A stretch of 64,000 bases of DNA from assembly GCA_003952965.2 (NCBI GenBank), contig CM025856.1, forward strand, positions 28,744,011 to 28,808,010. Reading direction: 5' to 3'. This document shows positions 24,901-37,200 of the stretch, piece after piece. The notes below the pieces were generated by a model, which was not told where the DNA came from, did not search any database, and was given only the letters and a program-made list of their open reading frames with translations. How positions within the stretch are numbered: position 1 is the first letter of the stretch; each line of letters starts with the position of its first letter. The DNA comes from Morella rubra (Eukaryota; Streptophyta; Magnoliopsida; Fagales; Myricaceae). The position numbers were made by a program, and so were the translations under genes.

Positions 24901-27900
24901 CCTACCAGCCTGTCCGATATGTTTTGATTTTTTTAAATATTCCACACGGTGAGATTTGCGACAAATTTATATACAGAAGCCGGAATATTGTGTTTGCAAA
25001 TCACAGATAAAATTTTCAACGCCCAGGAAGGAAGGGAGAGCCGCCCTAACTTTTTTTTTTTAAAGATCATAAATCATCACGAAATCAGGCTAAAACCTGC
25101 TACTATTTAAATTTGGTAATTTCACATAACATAAGTACTATTAGAGTATAACGAGACTATTGTGATAGAATAAACCTTGAGTTTAATGTGTAGCCAGCAC
25201 ACCACTAAATCACCACCCATAGCTGTAACTGCCCCTAGCTTATTTGTTGTGAAGTCGTGCAAATGTATTATTTCTAAAAATAGACATTTTATATTAGGGG
25301 TGTTCTTTGTTTGGCCAAACTGATCAGTTCGACAGAGACGACTGAGCCCGATAGACTTAACCCGATTTTCATTGGGAGCGATTTGGTTGTAAGATTAGTC
25401 CTCCTAAAAACTGAAGGGTTGGATTCCAGGTTACATTTCAAAGGTTTTGTCCACCAAAACCAAACCAAACTTCGTACGACATTACATTTTTTGTATTAAA
25501 GTTTTAGAACATTTAGAGAGTTTCACTCTCTACAACTTTCATTTCTACCCCCTCCCTCTCCCCACAATCCCGACCCCCCCAATTTTTGATTTCCTTCTCT
25601 TGATTCTGACTGAATCGCGGCCATGATTCCCCCCACCTCTAGCGATGAAGGCTCAAATTGAAAATCGATTATGATCGGTCTGGCCAATTGTGAGGGTACA
25701 TTTCGATATCACTAGTAACCAAGAGGGTCTTTTTTGAACTAAAAATTTAGAATTTAAATCTAACTTTTTAAATTTATATTCCTAATATTACTCCTACACA
25801 CATACCAATACAATTTATCGTTACTTTTTTTTACACACATAAATACAACTTTAACAAATTTTACATATATGTCAATAAAACTCAAACATCACTTAAATAT
25901 TCACATTATTTTTAAAATTTTAAAATTTTAAAAATTAACATGTATAATTTTATAACAAATGAAATAGCAATAATATAAAAAATGTAAAAACAACAGCACT
26001 GCATATCTCTTACCTTCTATTATTCGTTCTTTTTTCTGATTGACTTCTATTATTGGCCGGAACACGACAACGCAGAAACCATTGTTATTATTTTAGATTC
26101 CCGTTTTAAAAAAACTCTTAAACAACATCCCAGGCGATTTGGTTGAGGATTTGATTCCTCGTCGCAGATCATATGGCCCACGAAACGTTTCTTACCCAAA
26201 TTGACCCCAAATTTTTGGTGCCTCAATTCCTGCTAAACCCTCACTGATGGAAGAACTCACAGGTTACGATCCCAATCATATCGTAATTCGGGATGAAACT
26301 ATGACTCGGTAACAGTCTCCCCCCTACCTTACGGTGAAGACCACATTTGAGCTGTTTTTACGTCCTTCATCCATTTAAGTAACGCATATTTGTTAGACTT
26401 TGACTCATAGGATTCCTTTGGTTGAGTGACGTTCACGTGCTACGCGATAGGAGAAAAGCAAATGGTCCGATTCTTGGGGTCCAAATATGCTATTAAATGC
26501 TGTGGACTTTTTGAAAAGTTGCCGTGGGGATGCACACGTCTCTCTAATCAAGTGAGCTCTTTGGTAAAACTGGAAAAGAATTGAGACTTCAACACGAGAG
26601 TCAATGTTTGTGGGCGCCCTGCAGCATCGTGGAGAATATCAACGACTTTTCTTATACACAAGGGAAACATAAAAAAACAATATTAATCCACTTGCCTCGA
26701 AACAGACCAGCAATGGCTACTTTAAACTTTAAACTTTTAACTTTTAACTTTAAACTTTTTAAGTTAAATTAGAAAAAAGGACAGTACGCAATTACAAAAT
26801 CAACCCCCGTGAATCATCAATTCATTCTTTATGTTTACTCCTCGTGTCAAATAGGTCATTCCTTCTCCTTTCGTTTCAAAATTTGTCTTAATTCTCTTTC
26901 AAATCGCACTGTGAGGGAATACGGAAGGCTGGTGGAATCGCGGAGCAAAAAGGTCTAACCTCATGAATTGCCTTTAAAAATTTGATTACATTAGCGTCTT
27001 AAGTGCATATCATAGTGATGTGGTGAAGGAGAATATGAAAAACACAACAGGCGCGTGCCGCATGCTCATTGATTGATGCGTGGAAAACAATACACCTGAC
27101 ACTAAGTCCCTTATCTTCTAAAACGGAATAAATTATTTGACACGAGAGAATAATCATGAGTGAATTTATGATTTTTGAAATACAAGGAGTGATTTAATTT
27201 CGTAGACTAATAGAATTAATTGATGATTGATCCTTTAGAAAAAGTTAGGGTTTGTGCGACTGCTCTTACTTCGGTTTATTTGTTTGTAAAAATATTTTAG
27301 AATATAATAGTATTTAATAAAATTTATAAAATAAATATTTAAAAATTTAAAAATTTACACATAAACACTAATATTTTTTACACAATTTTCAATAATTTTT
27401 TCACACAAATTCTAATACTTTTTAAAAAAATTACATCAATTCATCTCTCTCTATAATTTTTCACAAATTCTAATAAAAATTAAATATCTTAAAAAATTTC
27501 ACAACTTTTACACAAAAAAAAATTTATAAAACTCTAATTTATATAAATATTGTCATTTCTATCAAAATTCCGAATAAATTTTACAAATATAACAACCTTT
27601 TGTCAATGTAAGAGCGTGAACTTCATGCGATAAAAGAGAAATAAAAAAATAAAAACACAGAGCGGCACCACCAGATCATATCTCGTGTCTTCCTTTTTAT
27701 ATATTATTTCCAAAGATCCGAGAGACCCTTAGGAGCTATGCGTAAAGTGGTAAAGATATTAGAACAGAATTTGTTTTTTTTTTCTTGTTAGATTATAACA
27801 GAATTTGGACTTTGAACAATATTTGGCGAGGCTTTTGCACGGTAAACTAAAGAACCGTTCAATTCAACCCAACGTGCTTATAACGTTCGTAGGACGACAA

Positions 27901-28690
27901 GCTCTAGAGATGCCAAAGTCTACCGGTTTGAAATAGTACTGTCCAAAGCAGACAAAATCCAGAAAGATTCCCTGTTTCCTTTGTCCTTCCAAAAAAAAAT
28001 CGGAAGCCTCCTCCCCACACCCTCTCGTCCTTCCCACAACGTTTTGACGTGTGTTCTTGAAGTTTACGATATTGCCACTTATCAATGCTTATAAAAAAAA
28101 AAGAAACGTGAGAAATTGTTCGGAGGTCATAAAAGTAACATGGTTGTTTTCTTTCCTTTTTGCATTGGGTTATGTGGATTACAAATCTACTTGTAAACCA
28201 TTCGTCGGTGTATAAAGGCTCAAGGCTGTATGCAAAATTTGCGTCTGCTGTTCCAATGGAATTGGCTCCAGCTTAGGGAGAAACAATGTAATGGGCCCTA
28301 AATTTATTCGCTTCGGGTAGTCCAGTAGTCTAAGACCCTCTCCCAATTTGCCTCGTGAGAGCCCATTAACGATCCATTTTGGGCCATGCGAAGAGAGGCC
28401 TCACACAGTCTCGCGTTTTTTGTTTTTGTTTTTGTTTTTCCCGACTGACCAAAACGGAGCTTTGGAACTAAAGAGCCATCCGCCGACGCTTCATTCGTCA
28501 TATAAGACTATGCTCCCTCTGAGACCATATTTCTCTCAATTTTTGGTAATTTGGTATTGATCCAACTTTCTCCAAAATTTCTCAAGTCAATTTACTCAAT
28601 TAAAATTTTGCAAACTACAAATTCAAAATTTAAAATTGATAAAAAATAAAAAAAATTTTATAAATTCACTCTCATACCCCTTTCATATAC
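21961..28690. other. AT-rich gene-poor spacer
   Basis: About 6.7 kb without a supported gene. It contains many A/T runs, an AT-rich dispersed-repeat-like stretch at about 25,735-25,990 (minus orientation relative to the copies near 56.3 kb), a CTTTAAA-type simple repeat at 26,721-26,765, and another AT-rich stretch at 27,290-27,600. HCF153, the Arabidopsis neighbour between WRKY11 and the coiled-coil gene, was looked for but not recognised. Short open frames show no family match. Confidence 0.6.
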
Positions 28691-28699
28691 CATTAGTAG

Positions 28700-30110
28700 A
28701 TATCCCATAATACTTATCTGCAAAGGTTCCCATAATTCCCACTACCACTACCCACCTCAAATCAAATCCTCCTCTGCCATGGTCAACCATCACCCCATCA
28801 GCACAAACAACATGACATAAAGGTTTGCACACCCCTTCGGCACTCACAAGAGTATCACAAGTTGTCTATTATTCAATCCCCAGCTGAACCCCAATGATTT
28901 CTCCGAGAATTTGGTCACTTTTCCACTAGTTCCTGACCTGGGGAAAAAACCTCCTTAACACCTAGATCCTAGGCATCCCCTCCGGCCCCTGCAACTGACC
29001 ACCAAAGGAAGCTTTAGGTAGGTCTCCGACCGACACAGGCTGCAGCGACTTGCAGAAGACCCACGCACTCCGACTCCAACAGCTGGCCACCAACGGCACA
29101 CTCCAGCGCCGGCGAGCCAGAGGTGATACTGCCGACCACCACAGACAAACCTCTGCATGAGCGCCGGAGCTGTTGGAGCACCCACCCTTGCCTCCGTGAG
29201 CTACGGTGATACCGTCGACCCCCCCCGGACCATCACAAGTTAGGTCCCCTCAGCCCGACCCAATACCTTCCCCAAACTCACGCCCAAATCCCCCGCACCA
29301 AAATTGGGCCCCCACATGGCAGCCCAAACGCACGCCCAAGAACTGACACGGAGGATGGGCCCTGGCCTGCTGGCTTTTAAGGTAAAACCACACACACTAC
29401 AGCTTAAGGCGGGAAAGGAAAAACCACCCTGGCACTGTTGACGTAAAAGAGAGGCAAGCCGGTCCACCTCCTTTCGCAGGCTCATAACCTGTTTCCCCAA
29501 ATCAGCACCATTAAGAGACAACGCCTCTCTATCCGACAAACCAGCGGGACACTTTCCCTCCTCAGCGTTCTCCTTAGACATAGAAGAGGAAATCAGCTTG
29601 GGAAATGGACCATCTCTGGTGCATGTACACAGTGTTCGAAGTGTCAGCAACCCGTGAAATTTGAACAGGGGCACTGGACCTCCCACCGTCATCGTGCACC
29701 ACCGCCGGAGCCAACACCACCTTAGCAAAAGAATCTTCGGGCCGAATGCGTGAAGACTCCACCCGAGTCACTGAGAGACTCGCAGAGCGAAAACAGGACA
29801 CCGCCTCAAGAAACACTCGGTTCAAAATCTGCCACCCATGGCCATGTTTGCCTTCCGGCACCAGCACGGCCCCCACCTTCCTTCTCCCTCCATATTCAAC
29901 AACCGCAATGTAACAACCACCTTTGTTACAACATCTTTGTGCCAAAAGCCACGCCTAGACTCGGTGAATTTAGAAGCAAAGTCTACCGCATAGAAGCCAC
30001 CATCAGTTTATCTGACATATTAACCATCCACACAGCTCCATACTTTCCCATGAATCATTCACAGAGAACTCCATTCTGAGAATAGAATATCACCCTTCGC
30101 ACTAATCCTC
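28700..30110 (-). mobile_element. Retroelement ORF1-like remnant (probably LINE)
   Basis: A GC-rich island in AT-rich surroundings. Read on the minus strand it encodes IAVVEYGGRRKVGAVLVPEG followed by HGHGWQILNRVFLEA, which resembles the N-terminal globular region of plant LINE ORF1 (DUF4283-like) proteins, and downstream a heptad-like QVMSLRKEVDRLASLLRQQ stretch, as in ORF1 coiled segments. No reverse transcriptase, zinc knuckle or poly(A) tail is seen, so it is a partial and old copy with the frame broken in several places. The family call rests on recognition of the PEG...GW pattern and is tentative; another retroelement type or a captured gene fragment is possible. Confidence 0.45.
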
Positions 30111-31283
30111 ATGGAATTCCTTTCAATATTTTTTTAGGTACTCCATAAGTTTTAAAAAATATTAATCGTTCTCAATTTAATTTGATGGAGATCAAAGTGG
30201 TGTGGATTGATTAAAATATCATTTTAAGAAAAAATTAAATTTCTTATTTTTAATATGTTTAGTAATTTTGTTTTAAAAGTGTATTTTTATTTTTCGTGTA
30301 TTTTAATGAATAAATAAAATAAAATGATTGATATCTTTAAAACAAAGAGAAAAAAATAAATTAAAAATGATGACATCCTATTTATTTTTAACTATTACAC
30401 ATATACCGGATTTTTAAAAAAAAAAAAAAAAAAAGGAAAAGATTACAAAGCAGGCAAATTTTTGATACGGTGAAGCAATAGGCTCATTACGGGAAGCGAA
30501 ACCAACCGATTGCTTAGCGCCTCGGACAAACCAAACTGTGATAATTAAAATGTTCTTTTTACGTTCTTTTACGTCCAGGGCCACATCGACGTTTTACCTG
30601 CAGACGGCAAAGCGAGAGCGAAGTTTGCGTTAGATCTAAGAGAATAACAAAAAAAAAAAAGAAAAAAGAAAGAAGAAAACTCGTTCACTCGGACCTTATT
30701 GTTTCAAAACAAAGCAACTGGCACCAAACTGGAGCCACCCTAATCACGAAGACGACGTCGAATAGATCGAGACTAGCCATATCGAGGTACTCTTTCATCT
30801 CGTTTCTTTGAATCACATTATTCCGTTGAACGTGAATCAATTTATTGCCTTTGATTCATGAATGAAACTGTTTTTGTTTCCTTCTTTACCCATTCGTCTT
30901 TGAATCTTCGTTTGGTTCAGTTTGTGGCAGGGTTCGATAATTGGGTTTTAGATGGTAGGAAATTCGAATCAGGTCTTTTTTACTTTCTTTTTGGTAGACC
31001 TTGAAAATGGACTAAACTCGAATTTTGAAAGCTTAGGAAATTGTAAATATCTAGTGCCGATTGAGCCTGCTGCAGCTATTCATTTTACTCAGTCGAGGAG
31101 GAGTTCTCATTTTCAGAAAAGCTTATCTATCACTCATTTTTTTATTATCTGTGTAGTTATTTTATTGAGAAACATTTTCTCCTAGGCATGTCATAGAGGC
31201 GGGCTCTCTTGTGGTGATTGAGTCTCTTCCGTGGTTGTGATTTGTGTGGAGACTCAGCAGGGACCGAGAAGGGAGTGCATAGG
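30111..31283 (+). promoter_or_regulatory. Promoter, leader and probable leader intron of the giant coiled-coil gene
   Basis: The left part (30,111-30,440) is AT-rich and ends in an A-run. From about 30,580 composition shifts to a typical leader. A GT at 30,787 (GAG|GTACTC) and an AG at 31,184-31,185 (TCTCCTAG|GC) would make a 399-base leader intron. The remaining leader before the ATG at 31,284 contains a minimal upstream frame (ATG TCA TAG at about 31,189). The intron is inferred from splice consensus and composition. Confidence 0.45.
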
Positions 31284-34200
31284 ATGGACAAGAACAAAAG
31301 TCGTACTGATCTGCTTGCCGCTGGCCGCAAAAAGGTCTTTCTTGTTTGCTTAATTCTTTTTACATAGTTCACAATGTTCAGATTTATGTCTGGTTGGTTT
31401 CTACTTCATGTTTGCTCTCAATGTAATTGAAGGAAATGAAAAGAAATAGATTCTGATCCTTCCGTTCCATCATACTGGGTTCCTAAGAAATTTGGACTTT
31501 TAGCTTCTGGTTTAATCACTGTATGGATAGATTAGCTGGTTAATTTCCTTGGGGAACTGGACCAAAGTAGAAATGAGGTTTTAACTTTTGAATTCTGTAG
31601 CTTCTTTTGGTATTCCAGCAAGGAAATAGAGGATTGGGGTTTTTGACAGTATTATGTCTTCTTAGATGTTTGTTCCTGATTTTTTTGGTTGTTAGGATAA
31701 TGGAGCTGAAGGTACGTTAGTAAAATTTTAAATAACACATAGGCTTGCTTGGATCGAACCTTTTTTTCATGCCTTAGTAGTCTGAATTAAAGATTGTTTC
31801 CTTCTCCCTGATATTTTATCAATCAAACAGATAGTAAATACAAGTCTTTGAAGATATTTCTTTTGACTTTATTTTTGTATCATCAGCTTCAACAATTTCG
31901 CCAGAAAAAGGAAAATAAAGGCAGTGCCAGCCATGGAAAAACCTCAAAGAAATCTGGTAAAGCTGAGCAGCATGAAACAGATGATGATGCATCGTCCACA
32001 ACTTCTATACCAATAGCGTCGTCTCAGGTTACTGAAAAAGAAATTGCTGCTCATGATGATTCAGATCTGGAAATTGTTGATCTACCAGTATCACACTCGA
32101 TGGGAGAGCCTGATATGTCCTTAATTCAGTTGAGGGAAGATCAGGTAACAGATGTAGGTTGTGCTCTCCTTCTCTTGATGCTTATCTCTAAATATAATTA
32201 GGATCATCTGATAAATAAGTTGGCAGTTTAGGAAAGATGATGCGTGGATTTGATGTATAATTATATTCTCATTTGTTGCTGGGTAGGGGCAATGCAGGAA
32301 GCTGATGGTTTGCAATTGAGGCAATCTAATCAAAGCAGTGAAATAGAGCTTGAAAGGGATCCACAGCTTTCTTTTTCTGAGCCCGGTGAAAGTGCTGAAG
32401 CTCTTTTGAGAACAGCCTCATTAGAGACCAGTAAGGAGAAGGCATCCCGTGAAGTGGAGCAAGCTGGTGAGTCAGAAGAAGCATCTGCATCTGACGGTGC
32501 GACTTTGTCAGATAGATTTTCATCTTCTGTTTGGGCTTTACACGAGGCAGATGGGATCTCAGCAGTTAGTGTTGCCATGACAAATCTGCAGAGAGAAGAA
32601 ATAGCGCCAGGTTCAGCTTATGAAAACTTGGACATGTGTTTTCAGTCTAGTGACTATGGAAAAGGAAGGGAAGAAAAGGTTCAGGCTGTTTCAGACAATA
32701 GGGCAACCGAACACGGGTACACTCAACCATATATGCAAGATGAATCCTTTATTGCCGAGAGAAAAAGCTTTGAGATACCCCTTGAAGCTAGAATGGCAAG
32801 TTCAACTGTTGGACATATGTTGTCTCCTGCTGCAGATGTGTGTGGTATTCGTCTTTCAAATCTCATGGAAATGATAAGGGGGCTTAGTGAAGAAGAGTTG
32901 AGGTTTTTACTTAAATCAAGAGAATCAGTTTCTGGTGCAGAGTTGGGAACTGGTCGTTTGATTTCTACCCAATATGGATTTAGAGATTCATTGCAGAGAC
33001 TCCAGGAAGAGTTGTTTCTCACATATCTCACTAAAGATATCTTTCACCAGCAACTTGCTGACCAGTTTGAGCTCCAAATGGAATTGGATCACCAGCGTCA
33101 TCAGTTTGTTGATGATATGTCTCTGCTCAATGCTTCACTCAATGAAGTTCGTGAGAAGAATCAGTTCCTTGCTGAAGAGCTTGCAAAGTGCAAATCTCAA
33201 CTCCAGGCTGATGCTAGCGGGAGGGAGGATCTCGGGAACCAATTTCGTACAGCAAAGGCCGAGGCTGAGGCATTTTCTTCTAGAGCATGTGAGTTGCAGA
33301 GCAGTTTGGAAAGGTCAGAAAGGGATTTTTTGAGCCTGTCAGCAGAGTTGGCTGACTGCAATAGTTTGGTAGCAGGTTTACGGGTAGAAAATAAGAAATT
33401 AGAGGGGACTGTGGCTTCCGTGACTGAAGAGAGAAAGGGATTTGCAGAGGACAAGGAGTTCTTATTTCGTGAGAATGAGAAGCTGTCAAAAGAGTTAGCT
33501 GACAGCAAGATGTTAGTGGCAACTTTACACGTTGAAAATTCCATCTTGGATGGGATTTTTTCTTCAGTGACAGAGGAGATAAAGAAGCTTGAAGAGGAAA
33601 AGGAGCATCTTTTCCATGAGAATGAGAAACTAGCAGTAGATTTGGCCAGCTGTAAGGGTTTGACGACCACTTTACAAGTAGAAAGGGACAATCTAAATGA
33701 GAGTCTTGCTTTTGTAACACAGGAGCGAAGTAATCTTGAAAAAGACAAGGGTTATCTTAGTCTCGAGAACGAGAGACTTAATTCTCAGCTTCTTGTTCTT
33801 CAAGAGCAGTTATCGACAGAGCATGGGGAGCGAATGAAGGTTGAAGTTGACCTGAAGGAAATGACAATGCACCTTGAACAACTGACTGAAGAAAATATTC
33901 TCCTTCACAGCACTCTAGAAATTTTCAAAGCTAAAATACGAGAGATGAATAGCCAGCAGAGCCAAATAATTCATGAAGCTGGGGAATCTGGGAATGAAGT
34001 AAGTCAGGAAGTACAAATTGGAGGCCCTGAAAGTAGAGCAGATAGTGAAGATTCTCACTTGATTCTGCGGAAGCAAGATGGTGAGGTTTATTCTTCTGTA
34101 TCGGAGAAGCCCTTATCTGACGGCCTTGCAGTAGAAACAACATTTGAATTGCCTGAACAGGAAATCTTTGACACTTTCTATGGGCTTGTTGGCTTGAAGA

Positions 34201-37200
34201 GACACTTGGAGGAGGCAGAGAGAACGTTGCAGACACTTGAGAAAGCAGTAGACAGGGTGCATTCTCATTCAGCATCCCTTAGCAGGTCAGCCGATAAAGT
34301 TGCTGCACCTGGGGTATCTAAACTGATTCAAGCCTTTGAGTTGAAGGTGCAAAGTGATGAACATGAGGACGAGGAAAGTGCTTCGACTGAAAATCAATTA
34401 CCAGCAGATCCATTCATGGTAACAAAAGAGCAAGCTGGAAATTTGAGAGCATTGCTTAAGCAGTTGGGACTGGATGCTGAGAATGCTAGTGTACTGCTTA
34501 AGGGGGAGCGAGATGGTAGGAAAATTGCTGATGCAATGTTGAGGGTGCTCAGAGATGAACACGAAGCTTTGGAGGACCATAGTAACAATTTGGAAGCAGC
34601 TAACGTTGAGGTTGGAGTTCTATATGAAGCTTCAAAGCAACATGTTGGCGAGGTTGAACAAATGAATGGTAAGCTTGAGGTTCTCTACGAGTCCTTAAAG
34701 CTACAACACAGTAATATGAAAGCAGAAAATATTGAGCTTTGTGAAAAGCTATGGGGGTACCAATCGAGAATTAATGAATTATGGAGTCAATTGGATGATT
34801 TACAGCATGGTTCAAATGAGACGGCGTCTGTCATTGGCGATCAGTTAGAAAATTTGCAGAAGGAGACAGCTGAGAGGGTACTGTTACTTGAGCAAGATTG
34901 GAATTCTACTGTAGCTCAAATTCTTGAAGCTGTTGGGAAGCTTGAAGAATCAACTGGGGAAAGCACCTCAACTGTGTCCATTGTCACTCGTGATGGCTTA
35001 GATGTAAGTAGCCGCATCGCTGCTTCTGTTGATGCTACTACTAAACTGATTGAGGCTTTGCAGGGCAAACTTCAAGCTGCTCAGACAGACCATGAAGCAA
35101 TCTGTAGTTTGTACAAAGAAGTGAATGAGAAATGCAATGAGATGCATGGAAAGAATGAATTGTTTATTAGCTTACTGCATAATATGTATGATAAACTGAG
35201 TGAACTTGTGATCAGTTCGCTTGAATGTGCCGATGAAAGTGAGAAATACATAGAAATTGAGAAACTGCTTGATCCTTTAGATTATGGTAAATACAAGACC
35301 CTCTTGGAACAGCTGGAGAACTTTTCAGAGGAGAAGCTGCAACTCAGGTCTGTCAACAATAAACTCACTGCAGAGTTGATCAATAGAGAGAGAGAATTTG
35401 AGGAGCTAAACAGCAGATGCCTTGAACCCAATACTGTTCATAAGTTACTTGATGATGTTGAAAGTGTGCTAAAACTGGACAAAGCTGGGATTAACTATGA
35501 TGAAATGCCTGCTTCTCGTTTGGAGATGTTGGTGCCTGTTCTTGTTCAGAAATTTAAGGAGGTTGATGTGCAGGTGGGCTTGTCTAGAGAAGAGGATGCA
35601 TCTAAGAGTGAACTCACTGAATTGCAGGATAAGGTATCTCAGTTAGAAGCCTTGACATTTGAGCAGGAAAATGAAATCCTTATCCTCAAGGACAGTTTAC
35701 ACCTGCTGGAGGAAGCCATTAATGCTACACGTTCTGAATTACAAGACAAAATAAGTGAACTTGAACAGACAGAGCTGCGAGTATCTTCTATTAGAGAGAA
35801 ACTTGGCATAGCCGTTGCCAAGGGGAAAGCCTTGGTTGTGCAGCGAGATGGTCTGAAACAGTCCCTGGCTGAGACCTCCAGTGAACTCGAGAGATGCTTG
35901 CAAGAGTTACAGTTGAAAGACTCAAGGCTTCAAGAGGTTGAGACAAAACTTAAGACCTACTCAGAGGCAGGTGAGCGTGTGGAGGCTCTGGAATCTGAGC
36001 TTTCATACATTCGCAACTCAGCTACTGGATTAAGAGAATCGTTTCTTCTTAAAGATTCTGTCCTTCAGAGAATAGAAGAGATTTTAGAAGATCTAGACCT
36101 GCCAGATCAGTTTCATTCGAGAGATATAATTGAAAAGATTGATTGGCTGGCAAGGTCAGCTACTGGAAACTCTGTGCCTCCGACTGATTGGGATCAAAAG
36201 AGTTCTGCAGGAGGAGGTTCATATTCTGATGCAGCTTTTGTTGTTTTGGATGCTTGGAAAGAGGATGCACATCCTACCTTAAACTCAGGGGATGATTTGA
36301 GAAGAAAGTTTGAGGAGCTTCAGAATAGATTATACGGGTTGGCTGAACAAAATGAAATGCTAGAGCAATCATTGATGGAAAGGAACAACTTAGTGCTGAG
36401 ATTGGAAGAACTTTTGGACAGGATTGATATGCCTCTGCAGTTACGGTCTGTGGAACCAGAGGACAGGATTGAGTGGTTAGGAAGAGCTCTATCGGAGGCT
36501 CAACATGATAGGAATTCTCTCCAGGAGAACATTGATAAGTTTGAAAGCTATTGTGGAGTGCTAAGTGCTGATTTGGAAGATTCACGACTGAGATTATCTG
36601 ACTTTGAGACGGAACTCCAAACAGTTACCCAAGAGAGAGAGCACCTCTCTGAAAGATTTGAGGTTCTGACTTATGAACATGAAAAACTTTCAGCAAAGAC
36701 AGTTGAGTTCGAACTTGAGAATGAAAAGCTGCAGAATGAAGTGGCTTGTTTGAAGGAAAAATTGGTTGAGAAGCTTGGGAACGAGGAGCAAATGGTCAGC
36801 ATTGAAGGCAAAATCACAAGATTGCTGGATTTGGTTAGTGATGTACTGCAAGAATCTGGAACAAAAGATCTAGTTTCTGATACTAGTAGTATTCATTGCC
36901 TGGAGGAATTAGTGAGGAGGCTCATAGAGAAATACAGAATTATCGCTTCGATGAATCCTGTGCTTGGGGATGTGACTTACAGACACCATGCTGAAAATGC
37001 TGAAGCTAGTCTCGGTGAAGTAAGAAGCATAGATACACTTGATTCCATGGGGTCAAATATATCTGCTCTGAAAAAAGAACTGGAGGATACTATGCTTGAG
37101 TTGATGAGTGTGAGGGAGGACAGAGATAGATATGCGGACGAGCAGCAATCTTTGGTTGGTGAAGTAGAATCTCTCGGTAGTAAAAGAGAGGAGTTGCAAG

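Noticed and set aside
32723-35821. Antisense open frames across the giant coiled-coil exon
   Set aside because: They mirror the Glu/Leu/Lys-rich coding strand as Ser/Leu/Phe-rich frames, which is the usual shadow of coiled-coil genes.
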